The notes: generated by a model not told the origin, from the letters alone. A stretch of 64,000 nt of DNA from Hymenobacter ruricola (GCF_015694525.1 NZ_JADQDM010000008.1:1-64000); one strand, 5' to 3'; positions 42,431 through 51,636 are shown, counted from the stretch's first letter. Numbers and translations are program-made.

Positions 42431-43408
42431 TTAACTCAAATGCTCCAGCATGTCGGCCGTCATCTTGTCCAGGTCAAAATCGGGCTGCCAGCCCCAGTCC
42501 TGCCGGGCCTTGGAGTCGTCGATGCTGGCGGGCCAGGAGTTGGCAATCTGCTGGCGGCCGTCGGGCTTGTAAGTGACTTCAAAGCCGGGCAGGTGCTGCT
42601 GGATGCTGGCCGTGATTTCGGCCGGCGAGAAGCTCATGGCGCCCAGGTTGTAGCTGGTGCGCACCTTGATTTGCTCGGCCGGGGCGTGCATGAGGTCCAG
42701 CGTGGCCTTGAGGGCGTCGGGCATGTACATCATGGGCAAATACGTGTTTTCTTCGAGGAAGCACTCGTAGGTTGAGCCGGCCACGGCCTTGTGGTAGATG
42801 TCCACGGCGTAGTCGGTGGTGCCGCCGCCGGGCAGGCTCTTGTAGCCGATGAGGCCGGGGTAGCGCAGGCTGCGCACGTCCAGGCCGTGCTTGCGGTGGT
42901 ACCACTCGCACCACTGCTCGCCGGCCAGCTTGCTGATGCCGTACACCGTGTTGGGGTTCATGATGGTGACCTGCGGCGTGTGCTCGCGCGGCGTGTCGGG
43001 CCCGAACACGGCAATGGAGCTGGGCCAGTACACTTGGGCCACGCCGTGGGCCACGGCCGCTTCGAGCACGATGAGCAGGCCGTCCATGTTCAGCTGCCAG
43101 CCGAAAAGCGGGTTTTTCTCGGCCGTGGCCGAGAGCAGAGCCGCGAGGTGGTAAATCTGTTTGGGCCGGTACTGGCGAATGAGCTTGTCAAGGCGGGTGC
43201 GGTCGAGCACGTCGAGCAGCTCGAAGGGGCCGTCGGCCAGCAGTTCGGGGTTCTTGGGGGGGCGCACGTCGGCGGCCACCACGCAGTGGGGGGCGTAGCG
43301 CTGGCGCAGGGCCGCCACCAGCTCCAGGCCCAGCTGGCCGCAGGCGCCAATGACCAGCACGGAGCCGGGTAAAACAGTAGTAGCGGGGTCGCCGGAAGTG
43401 GGGGTCAT
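42431..43408 (-). CDS. Short-chain (NAD-epimerase type) L-threonine 3-dehydrogenase
   Basis: The enzyme oxidises L-threonine to 2-amino-3-ketobutyrate with NAD+. The 325-residue protein has the Rossmann motif G21-x2-G24-x2-G27 (GACGQLG), the catalytic tyrosine-lysine pair Y156-K160 (YGISK) and PSSIAVFG upstream. The diagnostic stretch YPGLIGYKSLPGGGTTDYAV points to the NAD-dependent SDR-type threonine dehydrogenase, not the zinc Tdh family. The start at 43408 avoids a spurious N-terminal extension. Kbl, the next enzyme of the pathway, is encoded 3.6 kb away on the other strand. Confidence 0.93.
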   Translation of the reverse strand: MTPTSGDPATTVLPGSVLVIGACGQLGLELVAALRQRYAPHCVVAADVRPPKNPELLADGPFELLDVLDRTRLDKLIRQYRPKQIYHLAALLSATAEKNPLFGWQLNMDGLLIVLEAAVAHGVAQVYWPSSIAVFGPDTPREHTPQVTIMNPNTVYGISKLAGEQWCEWYHRKHGLDVRSLRYPGLIGYKSLPGGGTTDYAVDIYHKAVAGSTYECFLEENTYLPMMYMPDALKATLDLMHAPAEQIKVRTSYNLGAMSFSPAEITASIQQHLPGFEVTYKPDGRQQIANSWPASIDDSKARQDWGWQPDFDLDKMTADMLEHLS

Positions 43409-43446
43409 ATGGGGAGAATAAGTGGGGTGGGAAGCCGGAATGGGCG

Positions 43447-43454
43447 CAAAGATA
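43447..43454 (-). promoter_or_regulatory. -7 box (TATCTTTG) for the L-threonine dehydrogenase gene
   Basis: The reverse strand reads TATCTTTG, a full match, 38 nt upstream of the ATG at 43408. The same octamer precedes kbl. Confidence 0.5.
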
Positions 43455-43540
43455 CCGGCCTTGCCGTAGCCCAACCGTGGCGGGCTACGTAGTAGCATCT
43501 TCCACGTTGCCCGTGCCCCTCCCCCGGGGCGGTTCTTTCC

Positions 43541-43978
43541 ATGCCCGAACCCACACCCCTCTACTCGCTGATTTACCGCAGCCAGGCCTCCCGCGCCGTG
43601 CACGAAGTCACCCTGACGTCGCTGCTGCGCAAGGCCCGCCTCTACAATCAGCAAGCCCGCATCACCGGCCTGCTGCTCTTCGCCAAAGGGCAGTTTTTGC
43701 AGCTGCTGGAAGGCCCTGAATCCGCCCTCAGCGACTTGTACGCCCGCATCAACGACGACCCGCGGCACTACGACGTGCGCACGCTCAGCTACGGGCCCAT
43801 CGAGGCCCGCTCGTTTCCGCTCGCGCCCCTGGCCTACAAGTTCGTCGAAGCTGCTTTCATTGAAAAAGTGGCCGGTTGCGTGCCCCTGCCCGCCGACATC
43901 GGCCTCACGGCCGGCCCGTGCAAGGAAGTGAGCCAGTTGCTGCGCAGCTTCGCCCAGGACCGCGCCGCCGAATCGTAG
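43541..43978 (+). CDS. BLUF domain blue-light sensor
   Basis: BLUF domains bind FAD and sense blue light. The 145-residue protein matches the domain: Y12 in LIYRSQAS, N36 in YNQQARITG and Q54 in GQFLQLLEG (the Tyr, Asn and Gln that contact flavin), then RINDDPRHYDVRTLSYGPIE with RSF. These key residues are all present, so photochemistry is plausible. No effector domain is fused, so it must act through a partner. The patatin-like lipase gene starts 42 bp downstream on the same strand, which may be the output, but this is inference. Confidence 0.93.
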   Translation: MPEPTPLYSLIYRSQASRAVHEVTLTSLLRKARLYNQQARITGLLLFAKGQFLQLLEGPESALSDLYARINDDPRHYDVRTLSYGPIEARSFPLAPLAYKFVEAAFIEKVAGCVPLPADIGLTAGPCKEVSQLLRSFAQDRAAES

Positions 43979-44020
43979 GCGGCAGCCTCGCAGCCGGGGC
44001 CCGGCGGTATCTTCGGCCCG

Positions 44021-45109
44021 ATGAGTAACCGACTGCTTTTCCTGGTATTGGGGCTGAGCGCGCTGCTGGGCCGCCCGGCCGCCCGCGCCCAAACGGCCCC
44101 CGCCCCGCCCTACCGCAACTTGGTGATGGAGGGCGGCGGCATCCGGGGCATTGCCTACGGCGGGGCGCTGCAGGAGCTGGAGCAGCGCGGGGTGCTGGCG
44201 GGCATCCGGCGGGTAGGCGGCACCTCGGCCGGAGCCGTTCAGGCGGCGCTGCTGGCCGTGGGGTATTCGGCGCAGGAAATCATCGACGTGGTGAACGCCA
44301 CGCCCGTGCAACGGCTCAACGACGGCCGGTTCATCTTTTTCGGGGGCACGCACCGGCTCATCACGCAGTACGGCTGGTACCGGGGCGACGAGTTTGCCCG
44401 CTACTTCGGCGAGCTAGTGGCCCGCAAAACCCAGCGGCCCAACCTCACGCTGGCCGAACTGCACGAGCTGGCGCAAAAAGAGCCCGGCCGCTACCGCGAC
44501 CTCTACACCACCGGCACCAACCTCACCCAGCAGCGCGTGCAGGTGTTCAGCTACGAAACCAACCCCGCCATGCGCGTGGCCGACGCCGTGCGCATCAGCA
44601 TGAGCATTCCGCTGTATTTCCGGGCCGTGCTGCTCGATGCCCATGGCAACGTGGTGACGGGCAACCCCGCCCCCGGCCAGCCCGTGCAGGTGCTGGTGGA
44701 CGGCGGCCTGCTGGCCAACTATCCCATCGATTTGTTCGACTACCCGCGCTACCTGCCCGCCGGCTTCACCGGGCCGCCCGACGCGCGCGGCCACGTCTTC
44801 AACTCCGAAACCCTGGGCCTGCGCCTCGACCGCGCCGAGCAGATTCCGTTGGATGCGGCGCCCACCGGCCGTCAGCAGCTGGCGCCCTACGACATTCAGG
44901 ATTTCAACTCCTACATGGCCGCGCTCTACACCGTGGCCCTCGAAAACCTCAACCCCGTGCAGCCCGCCGACCGGGTGCGCACCGTAAGCATCGACTTCCT
45001 GAACTTCAGCCCCAAAATCAAGCGCGTGACCGATGCGCAGAAGCAGCAGCTGATGGACAGCGGACGCAGGGGCGTGCGGGCGTTTCTGGCGCGGCAAGAA
45101 GGAAGATAA
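44021..45109 (+). CDS. Patatin-like phospholipase
   Basis: Patatin-like proteins hydrolyse acyl ester bonds with a Ser-Asp dyad. The 362-residue protein has the oxyanion loop GGGIRG (residues 38-43), the nucleophile S69 in GTSAG, and the dyad aspartate D227 in VDGGLLANYPI. A signal peptide (MSNRLLFLVLGLSALLGRPA, cleavage near ARAQ) indicates export. The rest (LGLRLDRAEQIPLDAA) is the usual C-terminal half. It starts 42 bp after the BLUF gene; a near-match to the -7 box (TATCTTCG) lies between them, so it can have its own promoter. Confidence 0.94.
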   Translation: MSNRLLFLVLGLSALLGRPAARAQTAPAPPYRNLVMEGGGIRGIAYGGALQELEQRGVLAGIRRVGGTSAGAVQAALLAVGYSAQEIIDVVNATPVQRLNDGRFIFFGGTHRLITQYGWYRGDEFARYFGELVARKTQRPNLTLAELHELAQKEPGRYRDLYTTGTNLTQQRVQVFSYETNPAMRVADAVRISMSIPLYFRAVLLDAHGNVVTGNPAPGQPVQVLVDGGLLANYPIDLFDYPRYLPAGFTGPPDARGHVFNSETLGLRLDRAEQIPLDAAPTGRQQLAPYDIQDFNSYMAALYTVALENLNPVQPADRVRTVSIDFLNFSPKIKRVTDAQKQQLMDSGRRGVRAFLARQEGR

Positions 45110-45170
45110 TTGTGTAACAACGCGCCGGCGACGACGATAACACCCTCATGAAAAGTGATTCCTTTCGTTC

Positions 45171-45821
45171 ATGAGTTTAAAAACAGGAGCAGGCACTGCT
45201 GCTTTGTTGCTGCTGGTTGTGGTGCTGCCACTGCTGCTGAGCACCGGTGAATATTTCCGCAATCAAAAGCTCGCCCAGCCAGTCGTTCGGTTTGTATACA
45301 GACCTTGGCGCGACATGAGCTTCTGGTGGACGTTGTTGCAGACTTTTTACGGGTTGGCGTTGCTTGTAGGAGCGGGTTTCACGGCGGTCAAGTCAGGAGT
45401 CAACCCACTTACTTTTATTGCAGACACGTTGCTTTTGCTGGTGGCTTGGCGTTGTTTTCCGGCTATTTGCTTGTGGTGGGCATACTGGCAATGGGATGGC
45501 CGGGCTTTCCTTCGCTTCGACCGGGCGAGAAGAGAAATAACCTATACCAATCGGGAAATCAACTTCACTTTTTCAGTGTCGGAAATCGAACGATTTGTTC
45601 GTTGTACTCCCGCTGCAACCCGGGCTGCGAGTGCTGACTATAGCTATGCAATTCTTTACCTCACGAATGCCCGTGAACTGCGGGTGACTTCGTTGCTGTG
45701 CGATGCAATTGACTGGCTATCCGTGTTGCCAGCCGTCAAAGCCGAAGTCATCAACCAACGATTTGCATGGTTGCCCACGGATTCTAAGTTCAAAAAGTTT
45801 TTCAGCCCTTTTTCCAGCTAA
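45171..45821 (+). CDS. Hypothetical membrane protein with lower GC
   Basis: The 216-residue protein has about three membrane segments: one at the N-terminus (GAGTAALLLLVVVLPLLL), and two around residues 50-110 (FWWTLLQTFYGLALLVGAGF, TLLLLVAWRCFPAICLWWAY). A polar C-terminal domain follows (FDRARREITYTNREINFTFS). Its DNA is clearly less GC-rich than adjacent genes. It starts 61 bp after the patatin gene and ends before a strong palindromic terminator. No family was recognised. Confidence 0.72.
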   Translation: MSLKTGAGTAALLLLVVVLPLLLSTGEYFRNQKLAQPVVRFVYRPWRDMSFWWTLLQTFYGLALLVGAGFTAVKSGVNPLTFIADTLLLLVAWRCFPAICLWWAYWQWDGRAFLRFDRARREITYTNREINFTFSVSEIERFVRCTPAATRAASADYSYAILYLTNARELRVTSLLCDAIDWLSVLPAVKAEVINQRFAWLPTDSKFKKFFSPFSS

Positions 45822-45838
45822 CAGCCAACTAAAACAAT

Positions 45839-45872
45839 AAGGGTGCAACGGCTTAAAGCCGTTGCACCCCTT
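45839..45872. terminator. Palindromic terminator after the membrane protein
   Basis: A perfect 14-bp arm pair (gggtgcaacggctt / aagccgttgcaccc) separated by one base, with an A-tract left and a ttcgtttc tail right. It lies between convergent genes and can serve both. Confidence 0.8.
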
Positions 45873-45898
45873 CGTTTCATACCGCGGCCAAAATCTGA

Positions 45899-46261
45899 CT
45901 ACGCCGTGCGGAAGCCCGTAGCTTGGCGAATGTTGCGCTCGTTGCCGGTGGCCGGGTCGGCGTAGGAATGGTCGCCCACTTCCACCGACAGGCGCTTGCC
46001 GACCAGTTGCTTGGTGTCGAGGTCTTTGCCGGCTTCGGGCTTGATGCCCACGGCCGAGTACAATTGGAGAATGATGGGGTGGCCGGCTTCGGAATTGTAG
46101 AAGCGCTGCGTCACAAATCCGTCTTCGTTTTCCATGTGCGCGGCGAAAAACGGCACGTTCTGGTGCTCGCTCACGCCTTCTTCGATGCCGGTGATTTCGA
46201 CCGTGTGGCGGCCGTCGGGCAGGAAGCCTTTTTCCTGGCCTTTGTCAACTGCGATTTTCAT
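45899..46261 (-). CDS. Hypothetical protein, possibly DUF669-like
   Basis: This 120-residue soluble protein starts MKIAVDKGQEKGFLPDGRHT and continues VEITGIEEGVSEHQNVPFFA, FVTQRFYNSEAGHPIILQLY and VGKRLSVEVGDHSYADPATG. The layout (a compact beta-rich domain with conserved Gly/Glu turns) resembles phage DUF669 proteins, which are near single-strand-binding functions, but no neighbouring phage gene supports that. It is single and monocistronic. The function is unknown. Confidence 0.7.
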   Translation of the reverse strand: MKIAVDKGQEKGFLPDGRHTVEITGIEEGVSEHQNVPFFAAHMENEDGFVTQRFYNSEAGHPIILQLYSAVGIKPEAGKDLDTKQLVGKRLSVEVGDHSYADPATGNERNIRQATGFRTA

Positions 46262-46403
46262 AACACTAAATTTTTTGGGAGATAAAAGCTAACTTATTTA
46301 GTCTAACGAGAAGCCCGCGCCAGGGTTGCATGAGGGGCGGCCAAAAGTGCCGTGTAGCTTTGCGCGCACTTGCCGGCGCTTCTCCGGCTTACCTTAAGTT
46401 ACC

Positions 46404-46886
46404 ATGCGAAACGGCTGCCTCTTGCTCCTGCTGGCCTTTGCCGGGCTGACCACCGCCCGCGCGCAAACGCCGGCCGCCTTTGCCCTGCCCCACGGCCTGC
46501 GCCTGACCGTGCGGGGCCACGCCGCCGTCATCACCGACGCGAAAGGCGGCGTGGTGGCTCGCAACAACCGCCTCATTCGGCAGGCCGAAGACCGCACCGA
46601 CTGCCCCGCCGACGGGTTCCGCACGGTGGTGGTCAAGGGCAATTTCTTCACCATTGAGCAGCAAAACTGCGGCGGCTGGTTTTTTATCAACGAGTACGTC
46701 ACCTTCAAATACGTGCCGGCCTCGGGCCGCATTCAGCTGCACAAGTTCGGGCAGACGTTCATCGACCGGCGCGACCCCAATGCGGACATGCCCAACCAGG
46801 TCCTGACCGAAAAGCAATTTGGCCAACTCACCTTTGGGCTCGTCGACCTGGAAGCGCTCTACGCCCTGCCGGCGCCCACTAAGTAA
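46404..46886 (+). CDS. Small secreted hypothetical protein
   Basis: The ATG at 46404 ([21 protein letters not shown]) starts a 160-residue protein with a signal peptide. The mature part contains [20 protein letters not shown], a Cys pair (DRTDCPADG and [10 protein letters not shown]) that may form a disulfide, and a strand-rich tail ([20 protein letters not shown]). No domain was recognised. It ends 92 bp before kbl and is on the same strand, but kbl has its own -7 box. Confidence 0.7.
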   Translation: MRNGCLLLLLAFAGLTTARAQTPAAFALPHGLRLTVRGHAAVITDAKGGVVARNNRLIRQAEDRTDCPADGFRTVVVKGNFFTIEQQNCGGWFFINEYVTFKYVPASGRIQLHKFGQTFIDRRDPNADMPNQVLTEKQFGQLTFGLVDLEALYALPAPTK

Positions 46887-46937
46887 GCCCGCCTCAAGCC
46901 CCGCTGCCGGCGGGCGCCACAACTCCCGGCCCGCCGG

Positions 46938-46945
46938 TATCTTTG
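46938..46945 (+). promoter_or_regulatory. -7 box (TATCTTTG) for kbl
   Basis: TATCTTTG, a full match, lies 33 nt upstream of the kbl ATG at 46979. It is identical to the box before the L-threonine dehydrogenase gene. Confidence 0.5.
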
Positions 46946-46978
46946 GCTTCCCGGTTTCCACTTCCCACCGCCCACCCT

Positions 46979-48226
46979 ATGTACGCCACCCTCCAGCCCG
47001 ACCTCACCCAGCAGCTTCAGGAAATAAAAGACGCCGGCCTTTTCAAGAAGGAGCGCATCATCACCTCGCCCCAGGGCGCCGAGATTGAAACCAACGAAGC
47101 CGGCGAAGTGCTGAACTTCTGCGCCAACAACTACCTGGGCCTGAGCTCGCACCCCGAGGTCATCAAGGCCGCCAAGGAAGCCATCGACTCGCACGGCTAC
47201 GGCATGTCGTCGGTGCGCTTCATCTGCGGCACGCAGGACATTCACAAGCAGCTGGAAGCCAAGCTGGCCGAGTTTCTGGGCACGGAGGACACCATTCTCT
47301 ACGCCGCCGCCTTCGACGCCAACGGCGGGGTGTTCGAGCCGCTGTTTAACGAGCAGGACGCCATTATTTCCGACGCCCTGAACCACGCCAGCATCATCGA
47401 CGGCGTGCGCCTGTGCAAGGCCCAGCGCTACCGCTACCAGCACAACGACATGGCCGACCTGGAAAAGCAGCTCCAGGACGCCCAGGCCAAGGGCACGCGC
47501 CACCGCATCATCGTGACGGACGGCTCGTTCTCCATGGACGGCACCATCGCGCAGCTCGATAAAATCTGCGACCTCGCCGACAAATACCAGGCCCTGGTGA
47601 TGGTGGACGAGTGCCACTCCTCTGGCTTTTTGGGCAAAACCGGGCGCGGCACCCACGAAATGCGCGGCGTGATGGGCCGCATCGACATCATCACCGGCAC
47701 GCTGGGCAAGGCGCTGGGCGGGGCCATGGGCGGCTTCACTTCGGGCCGCAAGGAAATCATCGACATGCTGCGCCAGCGCAGCCGCCCGTATTTGTTCTCC
47801 AACACGCTGGCGCCCGCCATCGTGGGCGCCTCGCTGCGCGTGCTGGAGCTGCTGACGGAAAGCACTAAGCTGCGCGACCAGCTTGAGGAAAACACCCAGT
47901 ACTTCCGCGAGAAGATGACGGCCGCCGGCTTCGACATCCGCCCCGGCCAGCACCCCATCGTGCCCGTGATGCTCTACGACGCCAAGCTGGCCCAGGAATT
48001 CGCGGCCAAAATGCTCGACAAGGGCATCTACGTGGTGGGTTTCTACTACCCGGTGGTGCCGCAGGGCCAGGCCCGCATCCGGGTGCAGCTTTCGGCCGGC
48101 CACACCCGCGCCCACCTCGACAAGGCCATTGCCGCATTCATTGCAGTGGGCAAGGAACTGGGCACGCTCAAGGAACCGGGCGCGGCGCAGTCCGGCGCCG
48201 GGCAGGTGGTGACGAACACGCCGTGA
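46979..48226 (+). CDS. kbl: Glycine C-acetyltransferase (2-amino-3-ketobutyrate CoA ligase)
   Basis: Kbl is a PLP-dependent enzyme that splits 2-amino-3-ketobutyrate with CoA into glycine and acetyl-CoA. The 415-residue protein starts at the ATG at 46979 ([17 protein letters not shown]). PLP lysine K244 lies in GTLGKALGG, and the family signatures [32 protein letters not shown] and [16 protein letters not shown] are present. With the nearby L-threonine dehydrogenase, it completes the threonine-to-glycine route. Confidence 0.96.
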   Translation: MYATLQPDLTQQLQEIKDAGLFKKERIITSPQGAEIETNEAGEVLNFCANNYLGLSSHPEVIKAAKEAIDSHGYGMSSVRFICGTQDIHKQLEAKLAEFLGTEDTILYAAAFDANGGVFEPLFNEQDAIISDALNHASIIDGVRLCKAQRYRYQHNDMADLEKQLQDAQAKGTRHRIIVTDGSFSMDGTIAQLDKICDLADKYQALVMVDECHSSGFLGKTGRGTHEMRGVMGRIDIITGTLGKALGGAMGGFTSGRKEIIDMLRQRSRPYLFSNTLAPAIVGASLRVLELLTESTKLRDQLEENTQYFREKMTAAGFDIRPGQHPIVPVMLYDAKLAQEFAAKMLDKGIYVVGFYYPVVPQGQARIRVQLSAGHTRAHLDKAIAAFIAVGKELGTLKEPGAAQSGAGQVVTNTP

Positions 48227-48243
48227 GGCTGAAAGCGGCCGTT

Positions 48244-48280
48244 TTTGAGCAAGCCCCGATTATTTCGGGGCTTGCTCAAA
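48244..48280. terminator. Convergent terminator overlapping a stop codon
   Basis: Stem tttgagcaagcccc / ggggcttgctcaaa with a 9-nt loop. The loop contains the stop codon of the reverse-strand gene that ends at 48260, and the stem codes for that protein's last residues (EQAPK). The left T-tract precedes it, so it likely ends kbl and the reverse gene alike. Confidence 0.75.
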
Positions 48281-51200
48281 TTCTTTGATGATGTCAGGCA
48301 GCTCCGGCGTTGGCGTGCTCATTTTGGCGGGGGAAGTGCCTCTCATTCTGGCCGCAGCCTCGTTTAGGGGCTGAAGAGCTTCGTTCAGGGCTTTCTCGGC
48401 TTGCATGCGCTTGTGAGCCGCTTGGGCAAAGTCCTGCTTTTGAGCCGCCTTGCTGGCTTCGTCCAGTAGGTCGTGAACGGCTTTTACTCGTTTCTGGTAC
48501 GTTATTACCTGCGTGCCCAATGCTCCGTAGCCCACGGGCAGCGCCTTGGCTTTCGCCTTTAGTGCCTCCACGCTGCTGATGAATTTCTGGAGGCGCGCCT
48601 GCTCGTCGGGCACGGCCATGAGGTAGCCCAGCGTCACCAGTTCGAGGCGGTCGTAGCGCTGCTGCCGTTCCACCCGCCGGGCACCCGGAGTTGGCTGTCG
48701 CGATTCGGTGCGGTTGAACAAGGTGATAATGGGAATGTCGATGGTGACTCCCGCGTTGAAGCGCATGGAATTTAAGAACGGAGCGGAGCCCGCCGTTTTC
48801 AGCCCAGTCGTGTCCAACTGCCGCAGTTGCGGCGTGAACTGGGCCCCGGCAAACACTGAAATGGGCGTATTGCGGAACCCGTGGATGGCAAATACGCCCG
48901 GCGCGAATACGTGCCGGAAATCAACATTCTGCGGCACGGTGCTGGTTTGCGAGTCTTTGAGGCGTAGGAGTACCGGGACGCCCAAATCGACCACCGACAC
49001 GAACAAGCTGAACGCCGAGCCCGTGAGGTAGCTTTCCTGGCCAGTGGCGTTGTAGTAGCGGTAGGCCTGGTCGACCCGGCCGAGGCGCTTGGCGTACCGC
49101 CCCGAGGTGGGGTGCTGCAGGGCGTTCAGGCGGGCTTGTTGGGCTGCCCCGCGCCAGCCCCAGCTGAACGCCAGCCCGATGGGGGCACTGAAACCCACGT
49201 TGGACCGCCACGGGGTGCTCGGCACCACGGCTGCCGCATCGGCCGGGACCGAAGTGCGTTCCAACCCGCCCGTTACGCCGCCGAACGCATTGAGGGTAAG
49301 GCTGCTGAAGCTGCGTCGCTTCACGCTGGAGCTGCCCACGGGCAGGGCCGCGGCTTCGAGGGCGGCACGCACGTCGTCGGGGTTTTTAGCCTGGGCCAGC
49401 GCCGCCATGAAGCCCCCGTAGCGGACTATCTGCGGGAGGCTGCGCAGGCGGGTATCCGCGGCTTGCGTAGCCGAGAGCTGTGCCACGAGTTCGGCGGGGT
49501 CCGTGGTTTTGGTGCCGGCGGTGGGCGCCGTCGAAACGGGTGAGAGCGTGAGCAGCACCACTTCCAGAAAGTTTGAGATGGTGACGCCGTAATCGCCGCG
49601 GTCAGCGGCCACGTAGCCTTCCAGCAGAGCCCGACTCACTTTGTTGAGGGTGGGCAGCACGGCCAAAAACTGCTGGGTTTTGCTGCTAACGGGCAGGATG
49701 TTGCCGGCCACGAAATCCAGGCTTTGCTGCACGGTCTGGTAAAGCGGCACAAAATCGTCGGCGCGCAGCCGGGAGGTGGCGCCGGCCGCGTCGGTGGGGG
49801 CCTTCAGCCGCTGCACCTGCTGCTCCAGTTCGGTGCTCAAATTCACGAAGCCCAGCGCTACTTCCCGGAACTTCTCGCCGCCTCGTTCGTGCATCAGCTT
49901 GAAGTAAGGGTGCGCGGGCAGGGGCACCGGCCCAAGGCTGGCCACAAACGGCAGCCGGCTGACGCGCTGCCACACCAGGCCGGTGAAGAAACGCTGCGTT
50001 TGGGCCTCGGTGAGCAGGGGCGTCAGAGTCGCGCGCAGTTGCCAGGCTCGGGTCAGGCTTCCATCATCCAGCAGCGCATCCGACAACACTTTCGACACTT
50101 GCAAAGCCTCCTGAATGGGATATTTGCTGGCGTTGATTTCCGCCGCGAAGGCCGTGGTCACGTCGTTTTGCAGATAGGAAATCAGGTCGGCCGGGTGCGT
50201 GCCGTGGGCCAGGTAATGCACCGCGCGCGTGGCCACGTAAGAATAGCGCAGCACTTGCCCCGACGTGGACGCCTCCCGCAACTGGCGCTGGTAAAACTTT
50301 TGGGTCCGTAGCATTTCGCTGTAGCTGAAGAGCAGTTCCCGCAGGTCGTGCTCGAACGTGCCGCGCAGCGTTTGCACCAGCGTGCCGTAATCGGCCGTGC
50401 CGCTGGTGAGCAGGCGGGCCGTGCTTGGAAACAGCAGCTGCAGTTCCACGTAGGTGGTGTCGTGCAGCAGGGCCGCGAAGTGCTGAAAAAACGCGGCATT
50501 CACTTCCTGCTTCAGCCGGTCGGCCAGGAAGTCGGCGGTGCCCACCACAATGTCGGATTGCAGCGAACCCGTGCTCTGCCGCGGACGGCTGGAGCCTTGC
50601 GTGGCCACCGGCGAGGGCGGGGGCAGCCCCAGGCCGGGCGTAGAAAACGAAACCGGCGCATTCAGCGCATTTTGGACATCAAAGGAAATCTGACGGTCGG
50701 GCTGTGCCACGTGAGCCGCCTTGTCGCGCAAAACCGCCGCCAGCGCTTTGTTTTCCACAAACCGGCTCCACAGCAGCAGGCTATCGGCGCCCAGCTTCAG
50801 CAGCACGGGCTTTTCACCCCAGAAATGTTGCACCTCGCGTTCCAACTGTTCTTTTGCCAGCCTCAAAAACACGCTTCTTACCAGCTCGGGCGCCTGCTTC
50901 GCCGTATCGGCGGGGGCACACGCCACTTTGTAAGCCCCGAACAGGCCAGCGGCCCGTCTGGCCGAATCGGCGCGGTTGGTGGCAGGGCGCAGGGCCAACC
51001 CAGCGGCCCGTTCCAGCGCGGCCCTCACTTGGGCAGCCGCCTTGCTTTCCGCATCCTTTGCCTCAAGGGCCAGCCGAATGCGGTTACCATTCTGCACCCC
51101 CCGCGCCCACCGGTTGAACATTGTGTCCATGGCCGTGGCCAAGAGTGGATTTCTCTGATAAGCTTTTCGCAGTTTCACCACGGTGGTCACGCCCGAATCC

Positions 51201-51418
51201 GTCGGCGTATTGGTGGCCAATACCTGAAAAAAGCCCTGGCTGGCCTCTAGTAGCTTGGTTTCTTGTTGCCCTGCCCCAGTCCCAACACGAATCAGACTAT
51301 CGGAGCGGGAATAGAAAACGTGCAGTGAATGCGCCATCCGCACCGCATTTTGCCCATAGCTGGCGAGCGGCAGCCACAACAGGCACCATCCAATTGCCAA
51401 AAAGTATAGTTTCTTCAT
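48260..51418 (-). CDS. Large secreted protein of unknown function
   Basis: The start at 51418 (MKKLYFLAIGWCLLWLPLAS) gives 1052 residues with a signal peptide ending near SYGQ. Most of the protein is helical (HSLHVFYSRSDSLIRVGTG, LEREVQHFWGEKPVLLKLGA); about residues 690-870 are strand-rich and membrane-barrel-like (SNVGFSAPIGLAFSWGWRG, GSAFSLFVSVVDLGVPVLLR). The C-terminal 120 residues are a Lys/Glu/Ala coiled coil. No T9SS sorting domain is present. No family was recognised. Role unknown, but it may be a large outer-membrane or periplasmic scaffold. Confidence 0.78.
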   Translation of the reverse strand: MKKLYFLAIGWCLLWLPLASYGQNAVRMAHSLHVFYSRSDSLIRVGTGAGQQETKLLEASQGFFQVLATNTPTDSGVTTVVKLRKAYQRNPLLATAMDTMFNRWARGVQNGNRIRLALEAKDAESKAAAQVRAALERAAGLALRPATNRADSARRAAGLFGAYKVACAPADTAKQAPELVRSVFLRLAKEQLEREVQHFWGEKPVLLKLGADSLLLWSRFVENKALAAVLRDKAAHVAQPDRQISFDVQNALNAPVSFSTPGLGLPPPSPVATQGSSRPRQSTGSLQSDIVVGTADFLADRLKQEVNAAFFQHFAALLHDTTYVELQLLFPSTARLLTSGTADYGTLVQTLRGTFEHDLRELLFSYSEMLRTQKFYQRQLREASTSGQVLRYSYVATRAVHYLAHGTHPADLISYLQNDVTTAFAAEINASKYPIQEALQVSKVLSDALLDDGSLTRAWQLRATLTPLLTEAQTQRFFTGLVWQRVSRLPFVASLGPVPLPAHPYFKLMHERGGEKFREVALGFVNLSTELEQQVQRLKAPTDAAGATSRLRADDFVPLYQTVQQSLDFVAGNILPVSSKTQQFLAVLPTLNKVSRALLEGYVAADRGDYGVTISNFLEVVLLTLSPVSTAPTAGTKTTDPAELVAQLSATQAADTRLRSLPQIVRYGGFMAALAQAKNPDDVRAALEAAALPVGSSSVKRRSFSSLTLNAFGGVTGGLERTSVPADAAAVVPSTPWRSNVGFSAPIGLAFSWGWRGAAQQARLNALQHPTSGRYAKRLGRVDQAYRYYNATGQESYLTGSAFSLFVSVVDLGVPVLLRLKDSQTSTVPQNVDFRHVFAPGVFAIHGFRNTPISVFAGAQFTPQLRQLDTTGLKTAGSAPFLNSMRFNAGVTIDIPIITLFNRTESRQPTPGARRVERQQRYDRLELVTLGYLMAVPDEQARLQKFISSVEALKAKAKALPVGYGALGTQVITYQKRVKAVHDLLDEASKAAQKQDFAQAAHKRMQAEKALNEALQPLNEAAARMRGTSPAKMSTPTPELPDIIKEFEQAPK

Positions 51419-51575
51419 AGGTAGAACGTTAAGAGCCTTACTATTTTCTTCCCACACACCACTTGGCCACAATAATACTGCTATATTATCACTAATAATT
51501 ATAATAAAGCAAATGTTCTAATATTCATCTTGCTACTGATACCAAGCCTGTGCTTTTTCGCAAGTTGCTTTTCAC

Positions 51576-51612
51576 AAAAAGGCCCCGCTGGCATTGCCAG
51601 CGGGGCCTTTTT
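51576..51612 (-). terminator. Terminator of the 2186-residue adhesin gene
   Basis: Stem aaaaaggccccgctgg / ccagcggggccttttt with a 5-nt loop, 25 bp past the reverse-strand stop codon. The gap to its left (51419-51575) is AT-rich and holds the likely promoter of the large secreted gene. Confidence 0.9.
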
Positions 51613-51636
51613 ATTTCACTTACGCGAAGCGAAGTA

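Noticed and set aside
42431..44353. 640-residue version of the L-threonine dehydrogenase
   Set aside because: The N-terminal 315 residues come from antisense to the BLUF and patatin genes; the conserved Rossmann domain begins right after the ATG at 43408.
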